DNA of 64,000 nt, from contig NZ_CP087164.1 of the NCBI RefSeq assembly GCF_021172045.1, positions 3,162,001-3,226,000 of the forward strand, written 5' to 3'. Both the position numbers and the translations under genes were made by a program. The notes beneath the pieces are model-generated. The model searched no databases. It worked only from the letters and a program-made list of their open reading frames with translations, and was not told the DNA's origin. Below, one piece after another: positions 19,299 to 27,266 of this stretch; within the stretch, counting starts at the first letter, position 1, and the number at the start of each line of letters is the position of its first letter. The stretch comes from Capillimicrobium parvum (lineage in GTDB: Bacteria; Actinomycetota; Thermoleophilia; Solirubrobacterales; Solirubrobacteraceae).

Positions 19299-20414
19299 CT
19301 ACGCGATGGCGGGAACGAGCTGCACGACGCGGTCGATCAGCGCCTCCTGGTGTGGTTGGAGCTCCTGCTGGCCCATGCCCGCCGGGAACGCCTGGAGGAC
19401 CGTGTCGCGCACCTCGGTCTCGATGCCGGACAGCGCCTCGACGATCGCCAGGCCGCAGAACGGGACGAGCTCTGCGGAGTAGCCGCCCTCGTGGGCGAGC
19501 ACGAGGCGGCCGCCGCACAGCCGATCGGCGGCGTCGACCATGATCTTCGCGAGCCGGCCGAAGCCGCTCGGCGAGAGCATCATCCGCCCGAGCGGGTCCA
19601 TCGCGCTGGCATCCAGGCCGGAGGCGACGATGATGAGCTCCGGGCCGAACTGCTCCAGCGCGGGGACGACGATGCGCTCGAAGGCGGCGGCGTAGGCGCC
19701 GTCGCCCGACCCCGGCGGGAGCGGGACGTTGACGTTGTAGCCCTGGCCGGGGCCTTCGCCGTTCTCCTCGACGGTGCCCGAGTTCGGCGGGAAGCAGTTG
19801 TCCTGGTGCAGCGAGATCGTCAGGACGCTCGGGTCGGCGTAGAAGGCGGCCTGCGTGCCGTTGCCGTGATGGACGTCCCAGTCGACGATCGCGACGCGCG
19901 ACAGCCCGCGCGCCTGGCGCGCGTGATGCGCGGCGACCGCGATGTTGCCGAAGAGGCAGAAGCCCATCGCCGCGTCGGGGAGCGCGTGGTGGCCGGGCGG
20001 GCGGACGAGCGCGTAGGCGGTGTCGACGGTGCCGTCGAGGACCGCGTCGACGGCGGCCATCACACCGCCCGCGGCGAGCAGCGCGACCTCGTAGGAGCCC
20101 TTGCCGATCACCGTCGAGCCGTCGATCCCCTCGCCGCCGGCGCCGGCCGAGAGCGCCCGGATCTGCTCGACGTACTCGGCCGTGTGGAAGCGGCGCAGCT
20201 CCTCGACGGTCGCCGGCCGCGGCTCGATGCTCACGAGCTGGTCGAGCAGCCCGCTGACGTCGAGCAGGTTGCGAAAGCGGCGCTTCGTGTCCGAGTTCTC
20301 GGCGTGGCGCCAATCGGGCTCGAGCCAGCCCGACGCATCGGAGAGAAACGGGCCGCTCGCGCGTCCCGTGTTGTGCCACATGTACCGCTCATGCCACACG
20401 AACCCAGTCGCCAT
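19299..20414 (-). CDS. Histone deacetylase-family amidohydrolase
   Basis: 371 residues of the HDAC/acetylpolyamine amidohydrolase superfamily, zinc hydrolases that remove acetyl groups from amines. Catalytic His pair at 142-143 in RPPGHHALPD, zinc ligands in VDWDVHHGNGTQ (Asp180, His182), and the later zinc Asp in SGLDASAMDPLGRM. The start MATGFVWHERYMWHNTG is the common N-terminus of class II bacterial members, so the ATG at 20414 is preferred over upstream starts. It is divergent from a PLP decarboxylase, suggesting acetylated amines as substrates; the true substrate is unknown. Confidence 0.9.
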   Translation of the reverse strand: MATGFVWHERYMWHNTGRASGPFLSDASGWLEPDWRHAENSDTKRRFRNLLDVSGLLDQLVSIEPRPATVEELRRFHTAEYVEQIRALSAGAGGEGIDGSTVIGKGSYEVALLAAGGVMAAVDAVLDGTVDTAYALVRPPGHHALPDAAMGFCLFGNIAVAAHHARQARGLSRVAIVDWDVHHGNGTQAAFYADPSVLTISLHQDNCFPPNSGTVEENGEGPGQGYNVNVPLPPGSGDGAYAAAFERIVVPALEQFGPELIIVASGLDASAMDPLGRMMLSPSGFGRLAKIMVDAADRLCGGRLVLAHEGGYSAELVPFCGLAIVEALSGIETEVRDTVLQAFPAGMGQQELQPHQEALIDRVVQLVPAIA

Positions 20415-20520
20415 CGCTCTCCTCCTTCGTGAGCGTCCCGCCCGTGCAGGACCGCCAACGCGCATGCTAAGGCAGGGGCAGGGGTGCCCGGCGGGATGCA
20501 CCCTGTAGCGTGCCGAGGGC

Positions 20521-21960
20521 ATGGGTCGGGGTCGCGAGCACGAGCGCGCAGCGGGTCCGGCGCTCGTCGACCGCGAGGGCATCCTGCGCGACCTCAGCCG
20601 GCACCTGGCCGCGGCGTGGGCGTCGTTCGACCGCCCGCGATCGGCGGAGCCGGAGGCCGACGCCGAGCTGATCGGGCGCCTCGGCGCCGGCCTGCCGGAG
20701 GAGCCCGGGGACGCCCAGGCCGCGCTCGGCGACGCGGTCCACGTCCTCGACGCGAGCGTGTCCCCGTCGCGGCCGCTGTTCCTCGCCTACGTCGGCTCCA
20801 GCGGCCTGGAGGTCGGCGTGCTCGGCTCCGCGCTGTCGGCGGCGTACGACGCGAACCTGGCCACGGCCGCCGGCGCCGCCGACCTCGTCGATCGCCAGGC
20901 GGTGCGCTGGGTGGCGCAGTTCGTCGGGTTCCCGCTCGGGGAGGGCACCTTCACCAGCGGCGGCCAGACGTCGAACCTCACGGCGCTGCTGGCCGCCCGG
21001 GAGCACGCGCTGCCGGGCGCCCGCGAGCACGGCATGGCCGACCGCCGCGGCGCGGTGTACTGCTCAGACGAGGCGCACCACTCCGTCGTGCGCGCGGTCG
21101 AGGCCGCCGGGCTCGGGCGCCGCTGGGTACGCCGGCTGGCCATCGACGAGCAGCGGCGGATGCGCGTCGACGCGCTCGCCGAGGCGCTGGCCCGCGACCG
21201 CGCCGACCGAGTGACGCCGGTCGCGGTGGTCGCGACGGCCGGCACGACGCTCACGGGCGCGGTCGATCCGCTCGACGCGATCGCCGACGTGTGCGCCGAG
21301 CAGGACGTGTGGCTGCACGTCGACGGCGCGTACGGCCTGCCGGCCGCCGCCACCGCCACGGCGGGCCGCCACTTCCACGGGCTCGAGCGCGCCGACTCCG
21401 CCACCGTCGACGCGCACAAGTGGCTCGGCGTCCAGAAGAGCTGCAGCCTCATCCTGATGCGCCGGTCCGGGCCGCTGCGCGCGGCGTTCGGCCACGAGGA
21501 GCGCTACATGCTTCACGAGGCGGATGTCGCCAACCCCGTCGACCTCACGCTCGAGTACACGCGGCCGTTTCGCTCGCTGCGGCTGTGGCTGGCGCTGCGC
21601 GTCCACGGCGCCGCCCAGTTCCGGACGTGGATCGAGCGCACGCTGCACAACGCCGCGCTGCTGGCCGACGCCGTCCGCGAGCATCCGCGGTTCGAGCTGC
21701 TGCACGAGCCGATGCTCTCCACCGTCTGCTTCCGCCACGTCCCCGCTGCGATGCCCGCGGACCGGATCGACGCCCACAACGAGCGGCTCGCGCACGCCAT
21801 GCAGCGCGACGGGCGGATCTTCCTCGCGCCCGCGGTCGTCGACGGGCAGACGTGCCTGCGCACGTGCTTCGTCAACTACCGCACCACGCCGGACGCCGTG
21901 CCGCTCGTGCTCGACGTCGCCGGCGAGCTCGGCGATGCGCTCAGCCGCGACGCCCGCTGA
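20521..21960 (+). CDS. Group II PLP-dependent amino acid decarboxylase
   Basis: 479 residues in the aromatic amino acid/glutamate/diaminobutyrate decarboxylase fold. PLP-binding Lys300 is in VDAHKWLGVQK, the ring-stacking His in SDEAHHSV (about 186), and the PLP-nitrogen Asp268 in LHVDGAYG; GGQTSNLTALLAARE is the phosphate-binding region. It converts an amino acid to its amine and CO2, substrate not predictable from sequence. Divergent neighbour of the deacetylase with 106 bp between; convergent with the MmcQ gene 8 bp downstream. Confidence 0.9.
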   Translation: MGRGREHERAAGPALVDREGILRDLSRHLAAAWASFDRPRSAEPEADAELIGRLGAGLPEEPGDAQAALGDAVHVLDASVSPSRPLFLAYVGSSGLEVGVLGSALSAAYDANLATAAGAADLVDRQAVRWVAQFVGFPLGEGTFTSGGQTSNLTALLAAREHALPGAREHGMADRRGAVYCSDEAHHSVVRAVEAAGLGRRWVRRLAIDEQRRMRVDALAEALARDRADRVTPVAVVATAGTTLTGAVDPLDAIADVCAEQDVWLHVDGAYGLPAAATATAGRHFHGLERADSATVDAHKWLGVQKSCSLILMRRSGPLRAAFGHEERYMLHEADVANPVDLTLEYTRPFRSLRLWLALRVHGAAQFRTWIERTLHNAALLADAVREHPRFELLHEPMLSTVCFRHVPAAMPADRIDAHNERLAHAMQRDGRIFLAPAVVDGQTCLRTCFVNYRTTPDAVPLVLDVAGELGDALSRDAR

Positions 21961-21968
21961 GGGCGCGC

Positions 21969-22337
21969 TCAGTCCGCGCCGGCCCAGCCGAGCCGGTTGC
22001 GGGTGCGCTGCGGCAGCGCGCTGACGACGAGGTCGTAGGAGTCCTCGATGAGGTCGCGGACGAGCTGGTCGGGCAGGCTGCCGTCGAGCGTGATCGTGTT
22101 CCAGTGGCGCTTGTTGAGGTGATAGCCGGGACGGATCGCGGCGTAGCTGCCCCGCAGGGCGACGGCGATCTCCGGCTCGCACTTGACGCTGACCTCGAGC
22201 GGCTCGCGGCGGTCGAGCGGCGTCAGGGCGAACATCTTCCCGGCGACCTTGAACACCGAGTGCTCGGGCCCGAACGGAAAGTCCTCGATCGCCCCGGTCC
22301 GCCCGAGGCAGTATGCGCGTAGCTCCTGGGCGTCCAC
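21969..22337 (-). CDS. MmcQ/YjbR family protein
   Basis: 122 residues, GTG start. The full MmcQ/YjbR domain is present: LRAYCLGRTGAIEDFPFG, VFKVAGKMFAL, LEVSVKCEP and the closing GYHLNKRHWNTITLDG block with the invariant HWNT. The fold resembles the CyaY-like DNA-binding proteins; function is unknown, though a DNA-binding role has been suggested. Single gene, convergent with the decarboxylase and divergent from a secreted protein gene. Confidence 0.9.
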   Translation of the reverse strand: MDAQELRAYCLGRTGAIEDFPFGPEHSVFKVAGKMFALTPLDRREPLEVSVKCEPEIAVALRGSYAAIRPGYHLNKRHWNTITLDGSLPDQLVRDLIEDSYDLVVSALPQRTRNRLGWAGAD

Positions 22338-22395
22338 CGGCGCAATCGTCGCACCTGCAGGACACGCGCGGGAGCCCGGCGATTAGGATCCGGCC

Positions 22396-22797
22396 ATGTC
22401 CCAGCACGTGCTGCGGCTCCGGCCCACCGTCCTCGCCGTGACGATGCTGATCGCCGTGGCCGTCGCGTTGGCGGCCGCGACCGGTGCCGACGCCCAGTCG
22501 GCGCGCACCTGCCGCTCGGCCGACCTGCGCTACCCCTTCATGAAGGGCGGGCCGGAGACGTTCGGCGTCTTCAGGCTGAAGATCGCGGGCGGCGGCTGCG
22601 CGACCGCGCACCGGGTCGCGAAGGGCTGGATGCAGCGCTTCGAGGCCGGCCTGCGCGCCGGGCGGGTGAAGCTGCGGCGGACGGTGTCCGGCTTCGCGTT
22701 CCGCCAGCTTCCGCCGAACGCCGCCCAGACCTACCGGCTGATCGGCCGGCGCGGGCCGGCGACCATCCGCTTCGACTACGTCGTACCAAACGGCTGA
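22396..22797 (+). CDS. Secreted protein of unknown function
   Basis: 133 residues. An N-terminal signal peptide is clear: MSQHVLRLRPTV, a hydrophobic stretch LAVTMLIAVAVALAAATG, and likely cleavage after ADA. The mature part is about 100 residues, basic, with two cysteines (RTCRSAD and GGGCATA) that could form a disulfide, and a helix AHRVAKGWMQRFEAGLR. Small secreted actinobacterial proteins of this shape are common and unassigned. Its stop TGA overlaps the probable CTG start of the O-methyltransferase. Confidence 0.75.
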   Translation: MSQHVLRLRPTVLAVTMLIAVAVALAAATGADAQSARTCRSADLRYPFMKGGPETFGVFRLKIAGGGCATAHRVAKGWMQRFEAGLRAGRVKLRRTVSGFAFRQLPPNAAQTYRLIGRRGPATIRFDYVVPNG

Positions 22798-23819
22798 CCA
22801 CGCCCTCTCCATCCGCGGCGCTGCGGCGCCTGGTCAACGGCTTCCAGGTCTCGCAGGCCATCCACGTCGCCGCCACGCTGGGCCTCGCCGACCTCCTGTC
22901 CGGCGGCCCGCGCACGAGCGGCGAGCTCGCCGACGCGACGGCGACCGACCCCGACGCCCTGTACCGGCTCTTGCGTGCGCTCGCGAGCGAGGGCGTCTTC
23001 CACGAGGAGGACGGCCGGCGCTTCGCGCTGACGCCGATCGGCGACTGCCTGCGCTCCGACGCCGAGGAGCCGGTCGGCGCCTGGGCCGCGTTCGTCGGCC
23101 GCCCCTACTACTGGCAGGCCTGGGGCGATCTCCTTCACTCGATCCGTACCGGGGAGAGCGCCTTCGCCCATCGGCACGGCATCGACCCCTGGGGCTACCG
23201 GGCCCGGAACCCCGAGGAGGCGGCGATCTTCGACCGCGCGATGGCCGACCTGGCCCGCCGCGCCTCCCGCTCGACGCTCGACGCCTACGACTTCGGGCGC
23301 CACCGCACGATCGTGGACGTCGGCGGCGGCCGCGGGGAGCTGCTGGTGAACCTCCTGAAGGCGCATCCGGCCATGCAGGGGGTGCTGTTCGACCTGCCCC
23401 ACGTCGTCGAGGCGGCGGGCGGGGAACTCGACGCCGCCGGGGTCGGGGAGCGCTGCCGAACCGTCGCCGGCAGCTTCTTCGACGAGGTGCCGCAGGGCGC
23501 TGATGCGTACGTGCTGCGCGCGGTGCTGCACGACTGGGACGACCCGGAGGCCGTCGCGATCCTCGAGACGTGCCGCCGCGCGATGGCTGCCGACGCCTCG
23601 CTCCTCGTCATCGAGCGCGACATCGGCCCGCCCAACGCGCGGCCCGACGCGAAGTTCAGCGACCTCAACATGCTGGTCGCTCCGGGCGGCCGCGAGCGCT
23701 CGATCGCCGAGTACGGCGCGCTGTTCGTCACGGCCGGCTTCCGCCTGGCCGAGAGCCCGGCCGCCGGCTTCGGGCTGCACGTCATCGTGGGCGTGCCGAT
23801 GCCGGACGGAACGCGGTAG
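22794..23819 (+). CDS. O-methyltransferase (hydroxyindole/acetylserotonin type), CTG start
   Basis: 341 residues if started at CTG 22794. N-terminal dimerisation domain with LRRLVNGFQVSQAIHVAATL and a winged helix (LADATATDPDALYRLLRALAS), then the SAM-binding VDVGGGRGEL near 174-183 and catalytic-base His246 in VLHDWDDPE. It methylates a small aromatic or polyketide hydroxyl, substrate unknown. No ATG, GTG or TTG occurs in frame upstream of TTG 22971, which would delete the dimerisation domain; the CTG overlapping the previous stop (CTGA) gives a natural length and N-terminus. Convergent with the Crp/Fnr gene. Confidence 0.8.
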   Translation: MTTPSPSAALRRLVNGFQVSQAIHVAATLGLADLLSGGPRTSGELADATATDPDALYRLLRALASEGVFHEEDGRRFALTPIGDCLRSDAEEPVGAWAAFVGRPYYWQAWGDLLHSIRTGESAFAHRHGIDPWGYRARNPEEAAIFDRAMADLARRASRSTLDAYDFGRHRTIVDVGGGRGELLVNLLKAHPAMQGVLFDLPHVVEAAGGELDAAGVGERCRTVAGSFFDEVPQGADAYVLRAVLHDWDDPEAVAILETCRRAMAADASLLVIERDIGPPNARPDAKFSDLNMLVAPGGRERSIAEYGALFVTAGFRLAESPAAGFGLHVIVGVPMPDGTR

Positions 23820-23822
23820 CGC

Positions 23823-24467
23823 TCAAACGGCCGCGCGACGGCGCAGGGCCTCGGGATCGAGGACGAGCAGGCTCCCCCGTCCCGTCCGTACGTAGCCGAG
23901 CTCGCGGAGCGTACGCAGCGCCTTGACCGTCGCCTCGCGCGACGCGCCGCACCAGCTCGCCAGCTCCTCCTGCGAGATCGGCAGGTCCACCATGACGCCG
24001 GCGTCGGTGCGACGCCCGAACCGGTCGGCGAGCTCGAGCGTGCGCATGGCGACCCGGCCGACCGTGTCGAGCGACGCGAACTCGATGCGCTTGCGGTCGG
24101 CGTCGCGCAGCCGGGCCACCACGACCTCGAGCATCTGGCGGACGACGGCGGGATCGCTCAGCGCGGCGTGCACCTCGACGGCCGGCACCACGACCGCCTG
24201 CACCCCCGTGAGCGCGATGGTGCTGGCCGACCGCGGCGCGCCGTCGAGGGTCGCCAGCTCGCCGATGACGTCCCCCGGGCCGCAGATGCCGAGCACGATC
24301 TCCTGACCGTGCACCGACGAGCAGCAGGCCTTGACGAGCCCGGACTCGAGCACGAAGACGCGATCGGAGACGTCGCCCTCCACGCACAGCGCCGAGCCGC
24401 GCTCGTAGCTGCGGCGGCGGCCACGGGCCGCGAGCCGCGCGCCCAGTGCGAGATCGGCGGCGGTCAC
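23823..24467 (-). CDS. Crp/Fnr-family transcriptional regulator
   Basis: 214 residues, GTG start. The effector barrel spans about 15-125 (YERGSALCVEGDVSDRVFVLES, GPGDVIGELATLDGAPRS) and the winged helix about 140-210 with LPISQEELASWCGASREATVKAL as recognition unit. The barrel has Arg-Ser at the phosphate cassette (GAPRSAST), as in cAMP-binding proteins, but also five cysteines (28, 48, 49, 62 and one in the recognition helix), so a redox or metal input is possible. Convergent with the O-methyltransferase, 3 bp apart, and divergent from a secreted protein. Confidence 0.9.
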   Translation of the reverse strand: MTAADLALGARLAARGRRRSYERGSALCVEGDVSDRVFVLESGLVKACCSSVHGQEIVLGICGPGDVIGELATLDGAPRSASTIALTGVQAVVVPAVEVHAALSDPAVVRQMLEVVVARLRDADRKRIEFASLDTVGRVAMRTLELADRFGRRTDAGVMVDLPISQEELASWCGASREATVKALRTLRELGYVRTGRGSLLVLDPEALRRRAAV

Positions 24468-24588
24468 CGGCCGAACCTAACGGCTGGTCCCGGAGACGAC
24501 CGCCCACATGGGTCAAAGGACGCAGACGCGGCGGCGGGGCGCTCCTACGGTCCTCCCCACGCCGTCGAAGCACGAGGAGCCGCAATCC

Positions 24589-25005
24589 ATGGGCACCAAG
24601 CTCGCATCCACGCTCGCCGTCCTGACGTGCCTGGGGTTCGCCGCTCCGGTGGCGACCGCCGCCGGACAGGTCGAGGCGCAGCTGCGGCCGACCGGCACCA
24701 CCTCGCAGGCGGGGTGGGACGTCGCCACCGGGCTCATCGACGGCGGGGCGTTCGGCCCGCTCGCGCTGGGCGCGTTGCGGACGACGGCCGGTCCCGACGG
24801 CGACGTGAGCGGCACGCTCGCGGTCTTCGGTCCGCGGGGCTGGCTGATCACGGCCGTCGCCGGCACCCGTCAGCCGGACGGCCTCCTGCGCGCCGACCTC
24901 GGCTTCGCCCGCGGGGCGGGCCGCTTCCGCAGCGTGCAGAGCGGGACCCTCGAGCAGCTCGCCGACGGGACGCTGATCATCAGGGTCCGCCGGACCCCGC
25001 GCTGA
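24589..25005 (+). CDS. Secreted protein of unknown function
   Basis: 138 residues from ATG 24589, preceded by GAGGAG about 9 nt upstream. Signal peptide MGTKLASTLAVLTCLGFAAPVATAA with probable cleavage after TAA. The mature domain has repeated beta-type segments (GGAFGPLALGALRTTAGPDG, GTLAVFGPRGWLI, GLLRADLGFARGAGRF) resembling small extracellular beta-barrel or allene-oxide-cyclase-like proteins, but no family was assigned with confidence. The upstream Crp/Fnr gene is divergent and could control it. Convergent with the DUF899 gene. Confidence 0.75.
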   Translation: MGTKLASTLAVLTCLGFAAPVATAAGQVEAQLRPTGTTSQAGWDVATGLIDGGAFGPLALGALRTTAGPDGDVSGTLAVFGPRGWLITAVAGTRQPDGLLRADLGFARGAGRFRSVQSGTLEQLADGTLIIRVRRTPR

Positions 25006-25035
25006 CCGCGAGCCCGCGGGCGCGGCGCCCGCTCG

Positions 25036-25707
25036 TCAGGCCGCGTCCGGGTACCGGTCGTGGAGGTGCCACCACTGGTACGGCGGCGTCTGCGGATAGC
25101 CCTCGGGCGAGTCCTCCCACTCCTCCTGGCGGCCGAGCGCGGTGAGGTCGAGATAGCTCCACGTGCTCCCCATCGCCTCGTCGCCGCGGTTGTTGACGAA
25201 GTACGTGCGGAAGACCTGTTCGCCGTCGCGCAGGAACGCGTTCGTGCCGTGCCACTCGTCCACGCCGAAGTCCGCGTCGAAGTCGTCGGTCAGCGAGTAC
25301 CAGGGCATGCTCCACCCCATCCGGGCCTTCCAGCGCTCGATCTCCGGCTGCGGCGCGCGCGAGACGAACACGAGGGTCGTGTCCCGGGCGTTGAGGTGCG
25401 CGAGGTGGGCGACCTGGTCGGCGAGGAACGAGCACCCGGGACAGCCGCTGTCCGGCCAGCCCTTCACGCCCGGCTCGAAGAAGAAGCGGTACACGACGAG
25501 CTGGCGGCGCCCGTCGAAGAGGTCGAGCAGGCCCGCGGGCCCATCGGGCCCCTCGAAGGAGTACGCCTTCTCGACCGCCATCCGCGGCATGCGCCGGCGG
25601 GCGGCGGCCAGGTCGTCGCGGGCACGGGTGAGCTCCTTCTCCTTGACCAGCAGCTCCTCGCGGGCGGCGTCCCACTCCTGCGCTGACACGATCGGGGGCA
25701 TCTGCAT
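25036..25707 (-). CDS. DUF899 thioredoxin-like protein
   Basis: 223 residues of the DUF899 family, which has a thioredoxin-like fold. Visible landmarks are the N-terminal WDAAREELLVKEKELTRARD coiled coil, the conserved RMPRMAVEKAYSFEGPDG, a CPGC redox-type motif in SGCPGCSFLADQV, the WSMPWYSLTDDFDADFG block and the closing GYPQTPPYQWWHLHDRYP. The CxxC suggests a redox role, which has not been established for the family. Single gene between two plus-strand units. Confidence 0.9.
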   Translation of the reverse strand: MQMPPIVSAQEWDAAREELLVKEKELTRARDDLAAARRRMPRMAVEKAYSFEGPDGPAGLLDLFDGRRQLVVYRFFFEPGVKGWPDSGCPGCSFLADQVAHLAHLNARDTTLVFVSRAPQPEIERWKARMGWSMPWYSLTDDFDADFGVDEWHGTNAFLRDGEQVFRTYFVNNRGDEAMGSTWSYLDLTALGRQEEWEDSPEGYPQTPPYQWWHLHDRYPDAA

Positions 25708-25811
25708 GGCGGTGGTCTCCTGTTCGACGTCGTCACCGGTACAGACCCCGCACGGGACCGCAACTCATCGGTCGGCGGCGGCCCTCCCCCGCGCCGGTAG
25801 CCTGGGCCGCG

Positions 25812-27266
25812 GTGAGCGACGACCCCGAGAAGCCCCCGGCCCAGGCCGGTCGACTCCCCACGGGGCGGCTGGCGCGGACCGCGCGGGTCGGCGGGCTCGT
25901 CGCCGGCCAGGGGCTGCGCTGGGCCGGCATGCACACGGCCAACCGCGTCCGCTCGCCCGAGCGGGCGCAGACGGCGCGCAACGACCGCACCGCCGCGCTC
26001 GTCGACCAGCTCGTCGGGCAGCTCGGCCAGATGCGCGGCGCGGCGATGAAGGTCGGTCAGATGCTCTCGATGGTCGACTTCGACGGCCTGCCGGAGGATC
26101 AGCGCGACGACCTGCAGCGCCGGCTCGCCGCCCTGCGCGACGGCGTCCCGCCCGTGCCGTTCGCCAAGCTCGAGAAGCTGATGCGCCAGGATCTCGGCGC
26201 GCCGATCGGCGAGGTGTTCGCGGACTTCGAGCCGCATGCGTTCGCGGCGGCATCGATCGGGCAGGTCCACCGTGCGACGACGCGCGACGGCCGCACGGTG
26301 GCGGTGAAGATCCAGTACCCGGGCGTCGCGGAGGCCGTCGAGACGGACCTGCGCAACGCGACGCTGCTGCTGCCGCTCGTCAAGCGCCTGGCTCCCGGGC
26401 TCGACGGCAGGGCGCTGGCGGCGGAGATGCGCGCGCGGATCTCCGAGGAGCTCGACTACGAGCTCGAGGCGCAGAATCAACGGCGCATCGAGCGCCTGCT
26501 GCGCGGCCATCCGGCCATCCGCATCCCGCGGGTGCTCACCGACCTGTCGACCCGGCGCGTCCTCGTGTCGGAGTACGTCGAGGGCGCGCGCTTCGAGGAG
26601 GTCCGGCGCGCCGGCGAGCCCGTACGGGACCGCTACGGCGAGATCGTCTTCCGCTTCTTCTTCGGTCTGCTGTACCGCGAGCACATCGCGCTCGGCGACC
26701 CGCACCCGGGCAACTACCTGCTGTGCTCCGACGGCCGCGTCTGCTTCCTGGACTTCGGCCTGGTGCGCGACGTCGACGCGCGCCATCTCGACGGCGAGCG
26801 GGCGCTCGCCCGGGCGGTCCGCGCCGGCGATGCGCAGGCCCTGAAGGCGGCCCTCACCGCGGTCGGCTACCTGCCCGCGGACCGGGCCGACGTGGTCGAC
26901 GCGGATTGGGCGCTGACCCTCATGCGGATGGCGACGAGCTGGTACGCGAAGCCGGGCCCGCGCCGGTTCCGCTCCGACGACGCGCGCCGCGACCACCGCC
27001 GCGAGCCGGTGGACGACGAGCAGCGCGACGCGATGCGCGACCAGATGAACCAGTTCACCCTGCCGCCGGAGTCGCTGCTCATCCGGCGCATGCACGGCAT
27101 CGTCGCGGTGGTCCTCGGGCAGCTGCGCGCCGGCGGCGACTGGGGCGCGATCGCCGCGGAGTACCTGCACGGCGAGCCGCCCGCGACGCCGCTCGGCGAG
27201 CAGGAGCGCGCGTTCCTCGACGGCGTCGGACCGAGTCCCGCCGGCGTGGCTGATGCGCGACCCTGA
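25812..27266 (+). CDS. ABC1/UbiB-family atypical kinase
   Basis: 484 residues, GTG start. Hallmarks of the ABC1 (ADCK/UbiB) family are present: KxGQ motif in AAMKVGQMLSM, the Ala-rich nucleotide loop AAASIGQVHRA, the Lys in VAVKIQYPGV, catalytic LGDPHPGNYLL and metal-binding FLDFGLV. These proteins support isoprenoid quinone synthesis in bacteria that make quinones. No C-terminal membrane segment of the UbiB type is obvious. The next gene, a flavin monooxygenase, overlaps its end by 14 bp, indicating a two-gene unit. Confidence 0.92.
   Translation: MSDDPEKPPAQAGRLPTGRLARTARVGGLVAGQGLRWAGMHTANRVRSPERAQTARNDRTAALVDQLVGQLGQMRGAAMKVGQMLSMVDFDGLPEDQRDDLQRRLAALRDGVPPVPFAKLEKLMRQDLGAPIGEVFADFEPHAFAAASIGQVHRATTRDGRTVAVKIQYPGVAEAVETDLRNATLLLPLVKRLAPGLDGRALAAEMRARISEELDYELEAQNQRRIERLLRGHPAIRIPRVLTDLSTRRVLVSEYVEGARFEEVRRAGEPVRDRYGEIVFRFFFGLLYREHIALGDPHPGNYLLCSDGRVCFLDFGLVRDVDARHLDGERALARAVRAGDAQALKAALTAVGYLPADRADVVDADWALTLMRMATSWYAKPGPRRFRSDDARRDHRREPVDDEQRDAMRDQMNQFTLPPESLLIRRMHGIVAVVLGQLRAGGDWGAIAAEYLHGEPPATPLGEQERAFLDGVGPSPAGVADARP

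Noticed and set aside
18865-20379. Long minus frame across the 19207 palindrome
   Set aside because: Composition is Arg/Gly-rich and it reads through the palindrome and the noncoding gap; the deacetylase is in another frame.
22971-23819. Shorter O-methyltransferase from TTG 22971
   Set aside because: This would delete the conserved dimerisation domain, which is intact in the upstream frame.
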